From: a virus | IMG/VR virus record: IMGVR_UViG_3300010412_000152 | Location: 1 to 27,878 of that record | Length of the DNA stretch: 27,878 nucleotides | Strand: one strand, 5' to 3' | Shown: in pieces, positions 16,191 through 24,251 of the stretch | Layout: each line of letters begins with the position of its first letter | Numbering within the stretch: the stretch's first letter is position 1 | Notes under the pieces: generated by a model | The model's input: only the letters and a program-made list of their open reading frames with translations | The model's database searches: none | What the model was told of the DNA's origin: nothing | Made by a program: the position numbers and the translations under genes

Positions 16191-16217
16191 GCATGGCAGC
16201 CATGCAGAAATGCATGG
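16191..16217. repeat. Overlapping CATGG palindromes upstream of the promoter
   Basis: GCATGG-CAG-CCATGC (16191-16205) and CCATGCA-GAAA-TGCATGG (16200-16217) share the central arm, so only one hairpin can form at a time. They lie 12-38 bp upstream of the -35 box, a usual place for a regulator site; no T-tract follows for termination. Confidence 0.55.
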
Positions 16218-16233
16218 GGATAAGACTATATTC

Positions 16234-16491
16234 TCATTGAAACTCTAGGTTGAAAACTTCATCAATATCATCTACTGGTTTAGTCGTAAATTCGGTCAAA
16301 ATGAATGCGGGTGTGAAACCATTAAATGCACCACCTGACTTCAGGAATTTTACATACTTTTTTGCATCATCTTCAAAATAAAAAGAATGAATGACCTGAT
16401 CGGTGGCATGTTCAAAAATACACCACAAAAATTCTCCACTTTGTTCTATCGGAACAATTGAGAAATTATCATCTTTGATTACTTGTATCAT
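16234..16491 (-). CDS. Hypothetical protein, 85 aa
   Basis: ATG 16491 overlaps the TGA of the previous gene (ATGA) and has GGAGG about 11 nt upstream. The protein begins with strands (IQVIKDDNFSIVPIEQSGEF), has an Asp-Asp-Ala-Lys helix (YFEDDAKKYVKFLKSGG) and an acidic C-terminus. No motif recognised. It is the last gene of the helicase operon before a 109-nt gap holding the palindromes and promoter. Confidence 0.65.
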   Translation of the reverse strand: MIQVIKDDNFSIVPIEQSGEFLWCIFEHATDQVIHSFYFEDDAKKYVKFLKSGGAFNGFTPAFILTEFTTKPVDDIDEVFNLEFQ

Positions 16492-16946
16492 TTTTTTATA
16501 TAACCTCCAACTGGATATTCTGTCATCATTCTCATTGGTCTATTGCGCGGTTTTGTGATATACATTTTCATTGTAAATGTTTGTTCCAAAGTGGCATAAT
16601 TTGTATTTTCAACTATTTCAACATAATCAGGATTTTTTTCTAATTCTTCCATGAACGCATATGCGAAATTCCTATAAATCTCTTGTCTAAAATAATTTTG
16701 ATAATCTTTTTCTTCCCACACACGCGCATCAATAGTTTTATTCATGGTAAAAACAAGAGGTTTATCAAATAAATCCTCAAACGAATTGTATTTCGGTTCT
16801 GATATTTTTTTATCAGAAACAAACTTACCTCTGTCTGTTAAATACTTTTCACAAAATTTTATTTTTTCTTCTTCACTACCATCTTCAAAAATTTTTACTG
16901 CTTTGTGGTTATCAAGATGTTTCTGGAATACTAATTGATCTATCAT
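16488..16946 (-). CDS. Hypothetical protein, 152 aa
   Basis: ATG 16946 overlaps the helicase stop in an ATGA junction, so it is translationally coupled to the helicase. The protein is charged, with helices (SEEEKIKFCEKYLTDRG; QNYFRQEIYRNFAYAFMEEL) and a terminal strand-loop (PRNRPMRMMTEYPVGGYIKK). Coupling to gene 41 suggests a replication-linked role such as a helicase partner, but it does not look like a known loader (gp59) and the inference is weak. Confidence 0.65.
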   Translation of the reverse strand: MIDQLVFQKHLDNHKAVKIFEDGSEEEKIKFCEKYLTDRGKFVSDKKISEPKYNSFEDLFDKPLVFTMNKTIDARVWEEKDYQNYFRQEIYRNFAYAFMEELEKNPDYVEIVENTNYATLEQTFTMKMYITKPRNRPMRMMTEYPVGGYIKK

Positions 16947-18337
16947 ACCTTAAACCCCTTGAATTTATCTTTCGTTAGATCACCAAGTTTTATCGGATTT
17001 GAAACATAATCATCCCTGCCCAATGTTTCAGTTTTCTTCAGACTTTCAACCTGTGCCTTTTCATCAACATTATACAACTTCATTTTTGCTTTATCAACTC
17101 CGATAACAAACCTACGATAACTTCCAGGATCACCATATCGGCTTTTTAGTTGTTTTATCAACAGTTGATTTAGTGCTTCCAGTTCCTCGGTGTTGATTAG
17201 AGCAAACATCAAATCTGCTGTTGCTGGCAGACCAAATGATTCAGATGTATTTTCTAGACCGAAATCAGAACTATTGAAACCAGCACGGTTTACTTGTGTT
17301 GCTGTTAACACAGGAACATCATACTCTACAGCCAACCCGCGCAATTCTTCAGCAATTGATTTGATATATGTATACAAGTTAGCATTTCCCCCTGGTTTAA
17401 TTCTCGCAGACGCACAAATGTTAATATAGTCAATGATAATAAGATCGGGTTTGAATCCCTTTTTCAATGCTAATTCATTCAATAATGCCTTGAAATGAAT
17501 TGTTGATGCACTTGCTGTTGGATATTCTTTTACAAATAGTTTTCCGTTTGTTTTTGCTTTATAACTTTCAAACCTCTCCTTATAGAGAGTTTTGGGCATC
17601 TTCATCAAGTCATCAAGTTTTATATTCAGTAAGTTTGCGTCAATTCTTTTAGAAATCTCCTCTTCAGAAATTTCCATTGTTATATACAATACATTCTTAC
17701 CTAATGTAAGAGCATGTGCACCAACATGACACATGAACAATGTTTTACCTGCTCCTGTTGGAGCAAGACAAACATTTAGTGTTTTATTCTTAAGTCCGTT
17801 TTTTGTGATTTTATTGAAGTAATCTATATCAAATGGTATGCGCGTTGCTTTTTCATGATAGTGTTCATAACGATCAAGGTATTGTTCCAGATAATCATGA
17901 CCAACATTTGGATCAAACGAAACAGCAAGAGCATCAGAAAGCAACTCTGGTATCATACCCTTAGACATTTTTGTTTTACCGTCAAGGATATCAACTGAAG
18001 TCATAATGGCATTATAAATAGCCTTTTCTTGACACAACTTTTCTGTAGCGTCAAGTAACCAATCTGTTGTTGTTTCGGTGTTATCTGATTTTATATCATT
18101 CAACAACTGAAGAACGGATTTTATCTGTTCATCTGTTGTTTTTATTGATTCCACTTCTATAGTAAGAGCATCAAAAGATGGAACTACATTATATTTTAGA
18201 ATGAAATCATTTATTTCCTTGAACAATATCTTATCTGATTGATTTGTAAAATATTCCTCTTTTAGAAAAGGCAGAACTTTTCGCGCATATTCCTCATTCT
18301 TCAATAAATTCTTCAGTATCGTCTTTTCTATTTTCAT
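16943..18337 (-). CDS. 41: Replicative DNA helicase, DnaB/T4 gp41 type
   Basis: The 464-residue protein has an N-terminal helical domain (1-140) and a RecA-like C-terminal motor. The motor has Walker A APTGAGKT at 192-199, a downstream MEISEEEISKRID (221-233) typical of DnaB motif H1a, Walker B LIIIDYI at 299-305 and a TATQVNR motif near 350. It is expected to unwind DNA 5' to 3' as a hexamer at the phage fork. Length and order match T4 gp41, and the pol-uvsX-41 gene order is conserved. ATG 18337 has AGGA 12 nt upstream and overlaps the previous gene by 44 nt. No primase gene follows within the window. Confidence 0.93.
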   Translation of the reverse strand: MKIEKTILKNLLKNEEYARKVLPFLKEEYFTNQSDKILFKEINDFILKYNVVPSFDALTIEVESIKTTDEQIKSVLQLLNDIKSDNTETTTDWLLDATEKLCQEKAIYNAIMTSVDILDGKTKMSKGMIPELLSDALAVSFDPNVGHDYLEQYLDRYEHYHEKATRIPFDIDYFNKITKNGLKNKTLNVCLAPTGAGKTLFMCHVGAHALTLGKNVLYITMEISEEEISKRIDANLLNIKLDDLMKMPKTLYKERFESYKAKTNGKLFVKEYPTASASTIHFKALLNELALKKGFKPDLIIIDYINICASARIKPGGNANLYTYIKSIAEELRGLAVEYDVPVLTATQVNRAGFNSSDFGLENTSESFGLPATADLMFALINTEELEALNQLLIKQLKSRYGDPGSYRRFVIGVDKAKMKLYNVDEKAQVESLKKTETLGRDDYVSNPIKLGDLTKDKFKGFKV

Positions 18338-18629
18338 TTAGGTTTTTTGTCCTATCAGCATCAGATACTTCTAATATCAACTTGTTCAAAATGAGTCCAA
18401 TAAAATTCTCAAATACCGTATCATTTTCTAAATTCACATTGGACGGGTTTCTCATTACATTATAGGAAAATTTCAACGTTGCTGTTTCATCTTCATTTTC
18501 CTTTACCGTAACTGTAGTATAATTATACACTATTCCTTTATATGGATCAACTAAAACTTCAATTGGAACTGTATCTTTATTATCAGCAATCAAATCATCA
18601 CGAAATTTGAAATCTTCTCCTAGTATCAT
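18294..18629 (-). CDS. Hypothetical protein between uvsX and helicase, 111 aa
   Basis: ATG 18629 has AAGGAG 9 nt upstream and overlaps the previous gene by 4 nt. The N-terminal 60 residues look beta-rich (PIEVLVDPYKGIVYNYTTV) and the C-terminus is acidic and charged. It occupies the place of T4 gene 40 between uvsX and 41, but its sequence does not let me call it a homologue. A helicase accessory role is inferred from position alone. Confidence 0.65.
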   Translation of the reverse strand: MILGEDFKFRDDLIADNKDTVPIEVLVDPYKGIVYNYTTVTVKENEDETATLKFSYNVMRNPSNVNLENDTVFENFIGLILNKLILEVSDADRTKNLNENRKDDTEEFIEE

Positions 18630-19075
18630 CTTTTATGCTCCTTAAATCTTAATTCAAGAATTTTGTCATCTTCCGTCATTTTATCTCTCGCGATACGGAA
18701 AATATAATCTTCTGTAAAATCATGTCGTTCAAAACTTATTTTTTCCCAATTCATAAATAAGTTACCATGTGGCCATCCTTTTCTTCCACATGTCACATAA
18801 GCATAAGCATATTCATCTTTCTTCGGGAAGATATCATCAACAGTAACACCAAGAAATTTTGCTACTTTTCGCAATGCTTCAACTTTATCTTCCATTTCAC
18901 AGTCTGGTTGATTTGTTGCTGTATCATATTTTTTAGCGGCGCGTAGCAGTTCTTTTAATTCCTCAAAGTCTTTTTTCAATGCTTCAAATTCTTCTCTTGT
19001 GACTTCAGGAAGTGTGGTTGAAGGCAATTTCCAATTTGATTGTTGATCCGTTAAAATTACAGATATCATACACAT
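18626..19075 (-). CDS. Hypothetical protein with coiled coil, 149 aa
   Basis: Starts 1 nt after uvsX; GAGG lies 9 nt before ATG 19075. Residues 24-50 form a short coiled coil (VTREEFEALKKDFEELKELL). Residues 68-82 (VEALRKVAKFLGVTVDDIFP) look like a helix-turn-helix-type element. The C-terminal half is mixed, with aromatic residues (YAYAYVTCGRKGWPHG). No enzymatic motif. DNA binding is possible from the helix-turn-helix-like part. Confidence 0.65.
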   Translation of the reverse strand: MCMISVILTDQQSNWKLPSTTLPEVTREEFEALKKDFEELKELLRAAKKYDTATNQPDCEMEDKVEALRKVAKFLGVTVDDIFPKKDEYAYAYVTCGRKGWPHGNLFMNWEKISFERHDFTEDYIFRIARDKMTEDDKILELRFKEHKR

Positions 19076-19076
19076 T

Positions 19077-20162
19077 TTATACTTCCTCTGTTTCCTTTTC
19101 TTCTTGTTCTTGTTCTTCTATAATGTTTGTTTTACCATATAAGAACTCACCTCTACACTTTTCATCAATTTCAACTAATAGTTCATCGGTGAAAAATGTT
19201 TCAGGATTTTTAAGTATTGCTGATTCAAATTCTTTCTTACCATTTGGAAATTCATATTTGTTTCCAACTTTCTTAACTAAACCGAATTTTTCACTCAAAT
19301 CAAGGAGTCCATAATATGGATCAAGTCCTTTTGAATAATCAAGTAATGTTTCAACTTTCTTATTTTCAATTGATACGCGCGATTTCTTTGTTGATGCTGT
19401 AATGATAACACCAGTTACATCTTTGGTCGTCTTATCGCGATCTTTCTTCTTTTTAAGGTAAATGATTGTTGATGCTGCGTATTCAAGACCTGAACCACCA
19501 CCCATTCTCTGTTCTGGAATATAAGAACCAATAACACTATAGACATGATTTGTGACGATTAGAGGAACATTTGCTTTGCCGAGTTTGAGGGTAAGAACAC
19601 GAAAAGCACCCTTGATAAGTTGCGCTCTTGTCATATCTCTTGTATCTTTATTGGAAGCAATATCTTCCATTTCTTTTGCTGTTGATAAATTGCCGAGTGA
19701 ATCAAGAACAAACAACATAGGTTTCTTGATATCTCTTTTGATATAGTTATCAAGGATTTTAATGGCTTCTGTTCTGAATTGTTGAACTGTTTCAACAGGA
19801 ACTATAGCAATTCTTTTAACATCAACATCACGATCTACCAACATTTCTTTAGAAATTGCTGCTTCAGATTCAAAATAAAAAACAAACCCTTCTGGGTTAT
19901 CAATAAGAAATTGTTTAACAATGTTGATAGCAAAGAATGTTTTACCTGTGGCCGGTTCACCTGCTAATGCTGTAACTTTATTAGATGGTAATCCACCATA
20001 AATGCTACCAGACAATAGAGCATTTAGTGTGCATGATCCAGTATTAATATAGCCACGAACGTCACCCGCGGCTATACCGTCATCTGCAACAGCAGCATAT
20101 TCATTATCTATTTCCCCTAGTATTTCTAAAAACTCATTACCTGTTGACTTCTTATTTGCCAT
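19077..20162 (-). CDS. uvsX: UvsX/RecA-like recombinase
   Basis: The 361-residue protein has Walker A GEPATGKT at 68-75, Walker B LFVLDS at 150-155 and a glycine-rich loop RMGGGSGLEYAAS, all as in T4 UvsX. It forms filaments on single-stranded DNA and drives strand exchange and recombination-dependent replication. The C-terminus ends in an acidic tail (EEQEQEEKETEEV), a feature of RecA/UvsX proteins that tunes DNA access. ATG 20162 has GGAG 7 nt upstream. It may be served by the promoter at 20787-20815. No UvsY is visible in this window. Confidence 0.95.
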   Translation of the reverse strand: MANKKSTGNEFLEILGEIDNEYAAVADDGIAAGDVRGYINTGSCTLNALLSGSIYGGLPSNKVTALAGEPATGKTFFAINIVKQFLIDNPEGFVFYFESEAAISKEMLVDRDVDVKRIAIVPVETVQQFRTEAIKILDNYIKRDIKKPMLFVLDSLGNLSTAKEMEDIASNKDTRDMTRAQLIKGAFRVLTLKLGKANVPLIVTNHVYSVIGSYIPEQRMGGGSGLEYAASTIIYLKKKKDRDKTTKDVTGVIITASTKKSRVSIENKKVETLLDYSKGLDPYYGLLDLSEKFGLVKKVGNKYEFPNGKKEFESAILKNPETFFTDELLVEIDEKCRGEFLYGKTNIIEEQEQEEKETEEV

Positions 20163-20165
20163 TTA

Positions 20166-20387
20166 TTACTCTCCAAGTTTTTCTACATGATGGCCACACC
20201 AATCATTATTATATACATCTGGCCAATATCCATTTGTGCCATGATCACCACCAACTATTTGTGGTGGATTATAGCGACAAACACCGTAACCCAACTTAAC
20301 ATGATTGTGTTGGTCAAAATATGGATTAAAATATTTACATTTTTGACATGTTCTTCCAACTGAAACAGGTTTTGTTATGACACTCAT
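20166..20387 (-). CDS. Cys/His-rich small protein, 73 aa
   Basis: Two CxxC-like pairs occur: RTCQKCKYF at 12-20, then YGVCRYNPP and DWCGHH near the C-terminus, which together could form one zinc site (C14, C17, C37, C64). It resembles small CxxC-type phage proteins, but I cannot place it in a family. ATG 20387 overlaps the cupin stop (ATGA) with AAGGT 8-9 nt upstream. Located between the cupin and uvsX. Confidence 0.65.
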   Translation of the reverse strand: MSVITKPVSVGRTCQKCKYFNPYFDQHNHVKLGYGVCRYNPPQIVGGDHGTNGYWPDVYNNDWCGHHVEKLGE

Positions 20388-20785
20388 GTTGATAACCTTA
20401 TTATATCTGATTCTTCCACTTTTTCACCATATTGCACTTCTATTGCAATCAAATCTTTATCCGGTGATGTATTGATAACTTGGTGTATCATTCCAATTTT
20501 TACTACGAAAGAATCCCCCTCTTTCATATATTTTTGAAAACCATCAAGCATAACTTTACATTCACCTTGAACAATAGTCCAAGTTTCTGTTCTATGATTG
20601 TGATACTGTTCGGAAATATATCTTAGAGGTTTTATAACAAGTCTTTTGACTTTATAATAACGATCCTCATATAATACTTTCCAGTTACCCCATCGCGTTG
20701 TTTCTATTTTTGGTGTGGATGTTTTACAATCACATTCTTTCCGTAATCCACAAGCACACCCACCTCCATGATCATACTTAGCCAT
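20384..20785 (-). CDS. Cupin-domain protein (mannose-6-P isomerase type II-like)
   Basis: The 133-residue protein has the cupin signature: HNHRTETW at 62-69 (H62, H64, E67), a GECKVMLDG strand, and GMIHQVIN with H101, giving the usual metal site. The Trp/Thr context matches the C-terminal cupin of bifunctional mannose-6-P isomerase/GDP-mannose pyrophosphorylase, suggesting sugar-phosphate binding. It has an unusual N-terminal Cys cluster (C10, C12, C18, C20) after a GGG run that could bind a metal. The AAAGGA site 8 nt before ATG 20785 overlaps the promoter at 20787-20815, whose start point falls inside this gene. Confidence 0.8.
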   Translation of the reverse strand: MAKYDHGGGCACGLRKECDCKTSTPKIETTRWGNWKVLYEDRYYKVKRLVIKPLRYISEQYHNHRTETWTIVQGECKVMLDGFQKYMKEGDSFVVKIGMIHQVINTSPDKDLIAIEVQYGEKVEESDIIRLST

Positions 20786-20786
20786 T

Positions 20787-20815
20787 AGTATATTCCTTTA
20801 TTTGTTGTTTGTCAA
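20787..20815 (-). promoter_or_regulatory. Sigma-70-type promoter over the pol stop and cupin start
   Basis: TTGACA (20815-20810) overlaps the polymerase stop codon; 17-bp spacer; TATACT (20792-20787) ends 1 nt before the cupin ATG. Initiation near 20780 would miss that ATG, so this promoter would serve the genes below (Cys-rich protein, uvsX, helicase). Confidence 0.65.
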
Positions 20816-23358
20816 GTCTTTTTGAAAAATGATTCTAATGTATTTACTTTCTCTGTTTTCCAACCAATACAATCCAGAATGATTTTCAACGGTTCAAGAA
20901 ATGATTTATTGAACTGTGTCTTATAATCAATATAATCATTCAAACCAAATTCTTCTGGAATAACATTATGGAAAGTTATAATATCAGTATGATGTTTATT
21001 TGGCTCTTTGATATAAATGAACTTTATTTTCTCACCTTCTTTTATCAATTCATATTTTTTATTCAAATCCATTGTGCGAATGAGATTATTATAAATCAAA
21101 GCACCACGAACATGTATTGGTGTTTTCAATCCATATATCTTTATGTCATCATGATATTTTCCTATTCCATTGACCGTTCTTGGAAAGGCAATATCAGCAA
21201 CATTCAATGTTCTAAACTCTTTCCGAAACTTATCAATAAACTTTATGATTGAATTTTCATCTTGATTTAGGATAACATCAAGAGATTCCCGAAGTTTTGT
21301 GCGACATGCTGCTGGTGTTGATGATTTGACCATTTCCAAACCCATAACTTTGATCTTTGGTTTAGATAGTCTAACACCTTCATCATCATGAACATTGACG
21401 ATATATCTTTTCTTTGCTGTCCAGATACCTTTATCAGCCAACACTTCTCGTTTCATATGCATTTTTTGTTGAAATGCATTGGTATATTCTGCCAATTCTT
21501 GATATGATTTATTGATAAAATCTTGTAACTTTTTATTACAAACTTTATCCATAAAGTCTATTATTTCATTTGTTTCAGCATTGGGATTTGTTTTTAGGAT
21601 TGTTTCTTGAATGAGTTTATCCATAGACAGATAGATGGAATCGGTATCTGAAGCAATGACATAATCAACATTATTTGTTTTCAATAATGTGTTCATGAAA
21701 TCATTCATCTTCTTTTCAATCCAACGAATGGAAAGTTGTCCAGCAGTTGTTACAGCACTGGCTTGTCTAACATCAAAGAAACGGAAAAACTCATTACCAA
21801 GCGCACCATAGGCTGAGTTGAGTGAAACTTTCTTTGCTAGTTGTAGGTTATCATATCTTGCGATTTGATTTTCTATTCGTTTTCTTTCCGATTCATTAGT
21901 TACAGATTGTAGTTCTTTCTTTGACTCAAGCATTTTCTTTTTATAGACTTTACGATCAGTATACATTGTTTCCATGATTTCAGCCAGGAAACCTTGTTTC
22001 TTGCGAGAAAAGAACTGACCGTTTGGTGTTGCTGTTATATCATACAACTTCAGAAAAGACAAATCTCTTTTCTTTTCCAACATGTCATCAATATCATTTA
22101 TTGGTGTTATGTTTTTTGGCCAGTTTGTTGGTTCAATGAACATTTCTGGTGAAATATTATATTGCATAATCAAATGTGGATATAGGGAATCAAGATCAAA
22201 AGAAGCAATCCATTTATGCATACCAACTTTGGGGTCTTTGACATATGCTCCCACATAAGCAGACTTTTTCACATGTTCTTCATTTGGTGGAATGATAATG
22301 TTTCTTTTCAGAAGATGATTATAGATAATAGCATCCCACATTCTAACTTGGGTAAAAACATCCTCATAGTTACATTTACTATCATAAGCAAGTGTAAGAG
22401 CCAACTCAATAAGTTTCAACTTGCCGTCAAGTCTGTCTACCAGACCAACGTCATGAATATTATACTCTATGAACTTTTGATAGTTATCGCGATATAAGGT
22501 ATGTAAGTTTCCATATTCATCATATGTTAGTTTCTTCTCCCCAATTTCAACATTAGCAATAGCATCAAGACGATATGATTCCTGTGATTTGCCTCTGGGA
22601 GCAAACTTCTTATACAACTCAAGATAATCAAGAACAGCAACACCAGATATAACATAGTTCTTTTGTGACTTACCAGCCACAAATGCTGTTCTTTCGTAAT
22701 AGTTACCCCAAGGCGAAATCTCTTTCGCCTTTTCTTCACCGAATATATTGATTATTCTATTGATGATATAGTTGATATCGAAAAATTTGATATTCCATCC
22801 AGTTACAATATCGGGGTAATCAGAAGTCCAAAAATCAAGAAAATATTGAATCAATTCAATTTCATTTTTACATTTTATGTAACGAACATCGTCGTGACTA
22901 TTATTGAAATCGCCGCAACCAAATACAAAATATTTGCCACCTTTCTTAATTGTGATAGCCGTAATTGGCTCAACTGCTGTTTCTGGGTCTGGAAAACCAT
23001 TTTCTGATCCTACTTCTATGTCAATATTGAATATGGTAATAAGAGACAAGTCCCATTCAATATTGGTTTGGTATTTATCAGCAATGTATGCGTATTCAAA
23101 CCTCTGGTTACCGAATATTTTGAATCCAGCAATATCTTTATTATCCTTTATAAACTTTTTTGCTTCATATAAAGATTTAGGAGGGAGTTCTTGCAAACTC
23201 TCTCCTGTAATAGTTTTATATGGTGTGCTTCCTGTTCTGGAAATAGTATAGAGTTTTGGATTATAGTTTAGTTTTTCATTGACTTTCTTTCCATTTTTAA
23301 TTCCGCGAAACAGTATTTTTGAACCATGCACACCAACACTGGTATAGAAATCTTTCAT
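20812..23358 (-). CDS. 43: Family B DNA polymerase (T4 gp43 type)
   Basis: The 848-residue protein has the full family B layout. Exonuclease motif I is NIDIEV (D113, E115); ExoII lies in the SDYPDIVTGWNIKFFD region (about 179-194). Polymerase motif A is FDLDSLYP (387-394), motif B is KKVSLNSAYGALGN (509-522) and motif C is DTDS (571-574). It is the replicative polymerase with 3'-5' proofreading. Length is close to T4 gp43 (898), with no intein, split or insertion. ATG 23358 has GGAG 4-5 nt upstream and overlaps the TAA of the preceding gene (TAATG), so translation is coupled to that Sm-like gene. The -35 box of the next promoter covers its stop codon. Confidence 0.96.
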   Translation of the reverse strand: MKDFYTSVGVHGSKILFRGIKNGKKVNEKLNYNPKLYTISRTGSTPYKTITGESLQELPPKSLYEAKKFIKDNKDIAGFKIFGNQRFEYAYIADKYQTNIEWDLSLITIFNIDIEVGSENGFPDPETAVEPITAITIKKGGKYFVFGCGDFNNSHDDVRYIKCKNEIELIQYFLDFWTSDYPDIVTGWNIKFFDINYIINRIINIFGEEKAKEISPWGNYYERTAFVAGKSQKNYVISGVAVLDYLELYKKFAPRGKSQESYRLDAIANVEIGEKKLTYDEYGNLHTLYRDNYQKFIEYNIHDVGLVDRLDGKLKLIELALTLAYDSKCNYEDVFTQVRMWDAIIYNHLLKRNIIIPPNEEHVKKSAYVGAYVKDPKVGMHKWIASFDLDSLYPHLIMQYNISPEMFIEPTNWPKNITPINDIDDMLEKKRDLSFLKLYDITATPNGQFFSRKKQGFLAEIMETMYTDRKVYKKKMLESKKELQSVTNESERKRIENQIARYDNLQLAKKVSLNSAYGALGNEFFRFFDVRQASAVTTAGQLSIRWIEKKMNDFMNTLLKTNNVDYVIASDTDSIYLSMDKLIQETILKTNPNAETNEIIDFMDKVCNKKLQDFINKSYQELAEYTNAFQQKMHMKREVLADKGIWTAKKRYIVNVHDDEGVRLSKPKIKVMGLEMVKSSTPAACRTKLRESLDVILNQDENSIIKFIDKFRKEFRTLNVADIAFPRTVNGIGKYHDDIKIYGLKTPIHVRGALIYNNLIRTMDLNKKYELIKEGEKIKFIYIKEPNKHHTDIITFHNVIPEEFGLNDYIDYKTQFNKSFLEPLKIILDCIGWKTEKVNTLESFFKKT

Positions 23359-23669
23359 TACACTCCTTTTGGAATAATCAAATTGTGAACTGGTGTCACA
23401 ATACCACCAAACTTTGATTTATATTGATTTGTAAATTCATCAACAGGTGTCATTATAGCAAGAATATGGTTTTTGTCAAGCAAAACTGCCTTATCTGAAG
23501 TAAATTCACACCATGGTACCAAAAAAACTTGAGGTGTGTTTGGATTGGTTTGTGAAGGTGCAATAAGAACACGCAAAGGATTTTTCAATGTAAGTTTACC
23601 TGAACTTTCCTCAACAACATCGGCAATGATTTCTTCACCGTTTATTAATCTAACTAATTTAACGTTCAT
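23358..23669 (-). CDS. Conserved phage protein, Sm/LSm-like fold, 103 aa
   Basis: The N-terminus VKLVRLINGEEIIADVVEE, followed by LTLKNPLRVLI and VPWCEFTSDKAV, resembles the beta-strand core of Sm-like proteins, and the tail NQYKSKFGGIVTP looks conserved among T4-like phages of aquatic bacteria, as I recall. A role in RNA or polymerase regulation is conceivable: T4 places the translational repressor gene regA upstream of gene 43 in the same operon, but this protein does not look like RegA. ATG 23669 has AAGGA 9 nt upstream. Confidence 0.7.
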   Translation of the reverse strand: MNVKLVRLINGEEIIADVVEESSGKLTLKNPLRVLIAPSQTNPNTPQVFLVPWCEFTSDKAVLLDKNHILAIMTPVDEFTNQYKSKFGGIVTPVHNLIIPKGV

Positions 23670-23865
23670 CTGTGTTATTCCTTTCTTCTCTCATTTTTCT
23701 GAAAATCTTTTGTATTGTCTCAACTATAACTATCATTCCAACTATAGTGAAAATGGAATAATACATAATGTCCACAATAGGAATGCCAATAGAAAACAGT
23801 ATAAGCACTATAAAGAAAATACCACTTGTATATATCAGTGGTTTCTTTCTTCTATTATCACGCAT
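23659..23865 (-). CDS. Small two-helix membrane protein, 68 aa
   Basis: A basic N-terminus (MRDNRRKKP) is followed by two membrane helices at about 10-30 and 34-50 and a charged tail (RKMREERNNTDER). The positive-inside rule suggests both ends are cytoplasmic. ATG 23865 overlaps the end of the previous gene by 8 nt with GGA upstream. Function unknown. Confidence 0.65.
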   Translation of the reverse strand: MRDNRRKKPLIYTSGIFFIVLILFSIGIPIVDIMYYSIFTIVGMIVIVETIQKIFRKMREERNNTDER

Positions 23866-24067
23866 CTGCTATTTCCAACATATAATCATATACTCCAACT
23901 GTTACCCACTTTTCTGGAATATATGTCGTGGCAATACCATTCTCATTGACATAAGAATACTTGTTATCAAAATCCATGATCTTGACAATGCGTTCCCACT
24001 TTCCATCAAAAGCACGTTGCTTGAATTGTGTTTCTAAAACGCGCATTTGCTTTTCATTCTGTACCAT
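23858..24067 (-). CDS. Hypothetical protein, 69 aa
   Basis: ATG 24067 has GGAG 8 nt upstream; an extended frame to 24103 overlaps the previous gene further and is not preferred. The product has a helix (EKQMRVLETQFKQRAF) and a strand-rich C-terminal part (YSYVNENGIATTYIPEKWVTVG), looking like a small SH3-like or KOW-like barrel, but the match is loose. Function unknown. Confidence 0.6.
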   Translation of the reverse strand: MVQNEKQMRVLETQFKQRAFDGKWERIVKIMDFDNKYSYVNENGIATTYIPEKWVTVGVYDYMLEIADA

Positions 24068-24251
24068 CTTTTTTCTCCAATTTGAATGTATCAAAAAATA
24101 CATTTATAAAATATAAGATTGTCATAACAAAAGTTATATTAACTATAAAATCTTTATTTGGAAATAACGCTTCAGGATAATAGTTATATAAATATATATT
24201 TATTATCCAACCAATAACACCAAGTACGGCAGTGATTCTAAAAAACATCAT
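24054..24251 (-). CDS. Small two-helix membrane protein, 65 aa
   Basis: Membrane helices at about 5-22 and 36-54 are separated by a Tyr/Pro/Asn loop (LYNYYPEALFPNKD); the C-terminus is charged (KLEKKDGTE). ATG 24251 overlaps the thyX stop (ATGA-type) with GAGG 7 nt upstream, so expression is tied to thyX. Function unknown. Confidence 0.65.
   Translation of the reverse strand: MMFFRITAVLGVIGWIINIYLYNYYPEALFPNKDFIVNITFVMTILYFINVFFDTFKLEKKDGTE

Noticed and set aside
18626-19075. Homologue of T4 gene 40 or a helicase loader
   Set aside because: Position fits, but no sequence feature supports either identity.
21000-23250. Several plus- and minus-strand frames of 70-115 codons inside the DNA polymerase gene
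   Set aside because: They are shadows of the polymerase reading frame, without ribosome binding sites or family features.
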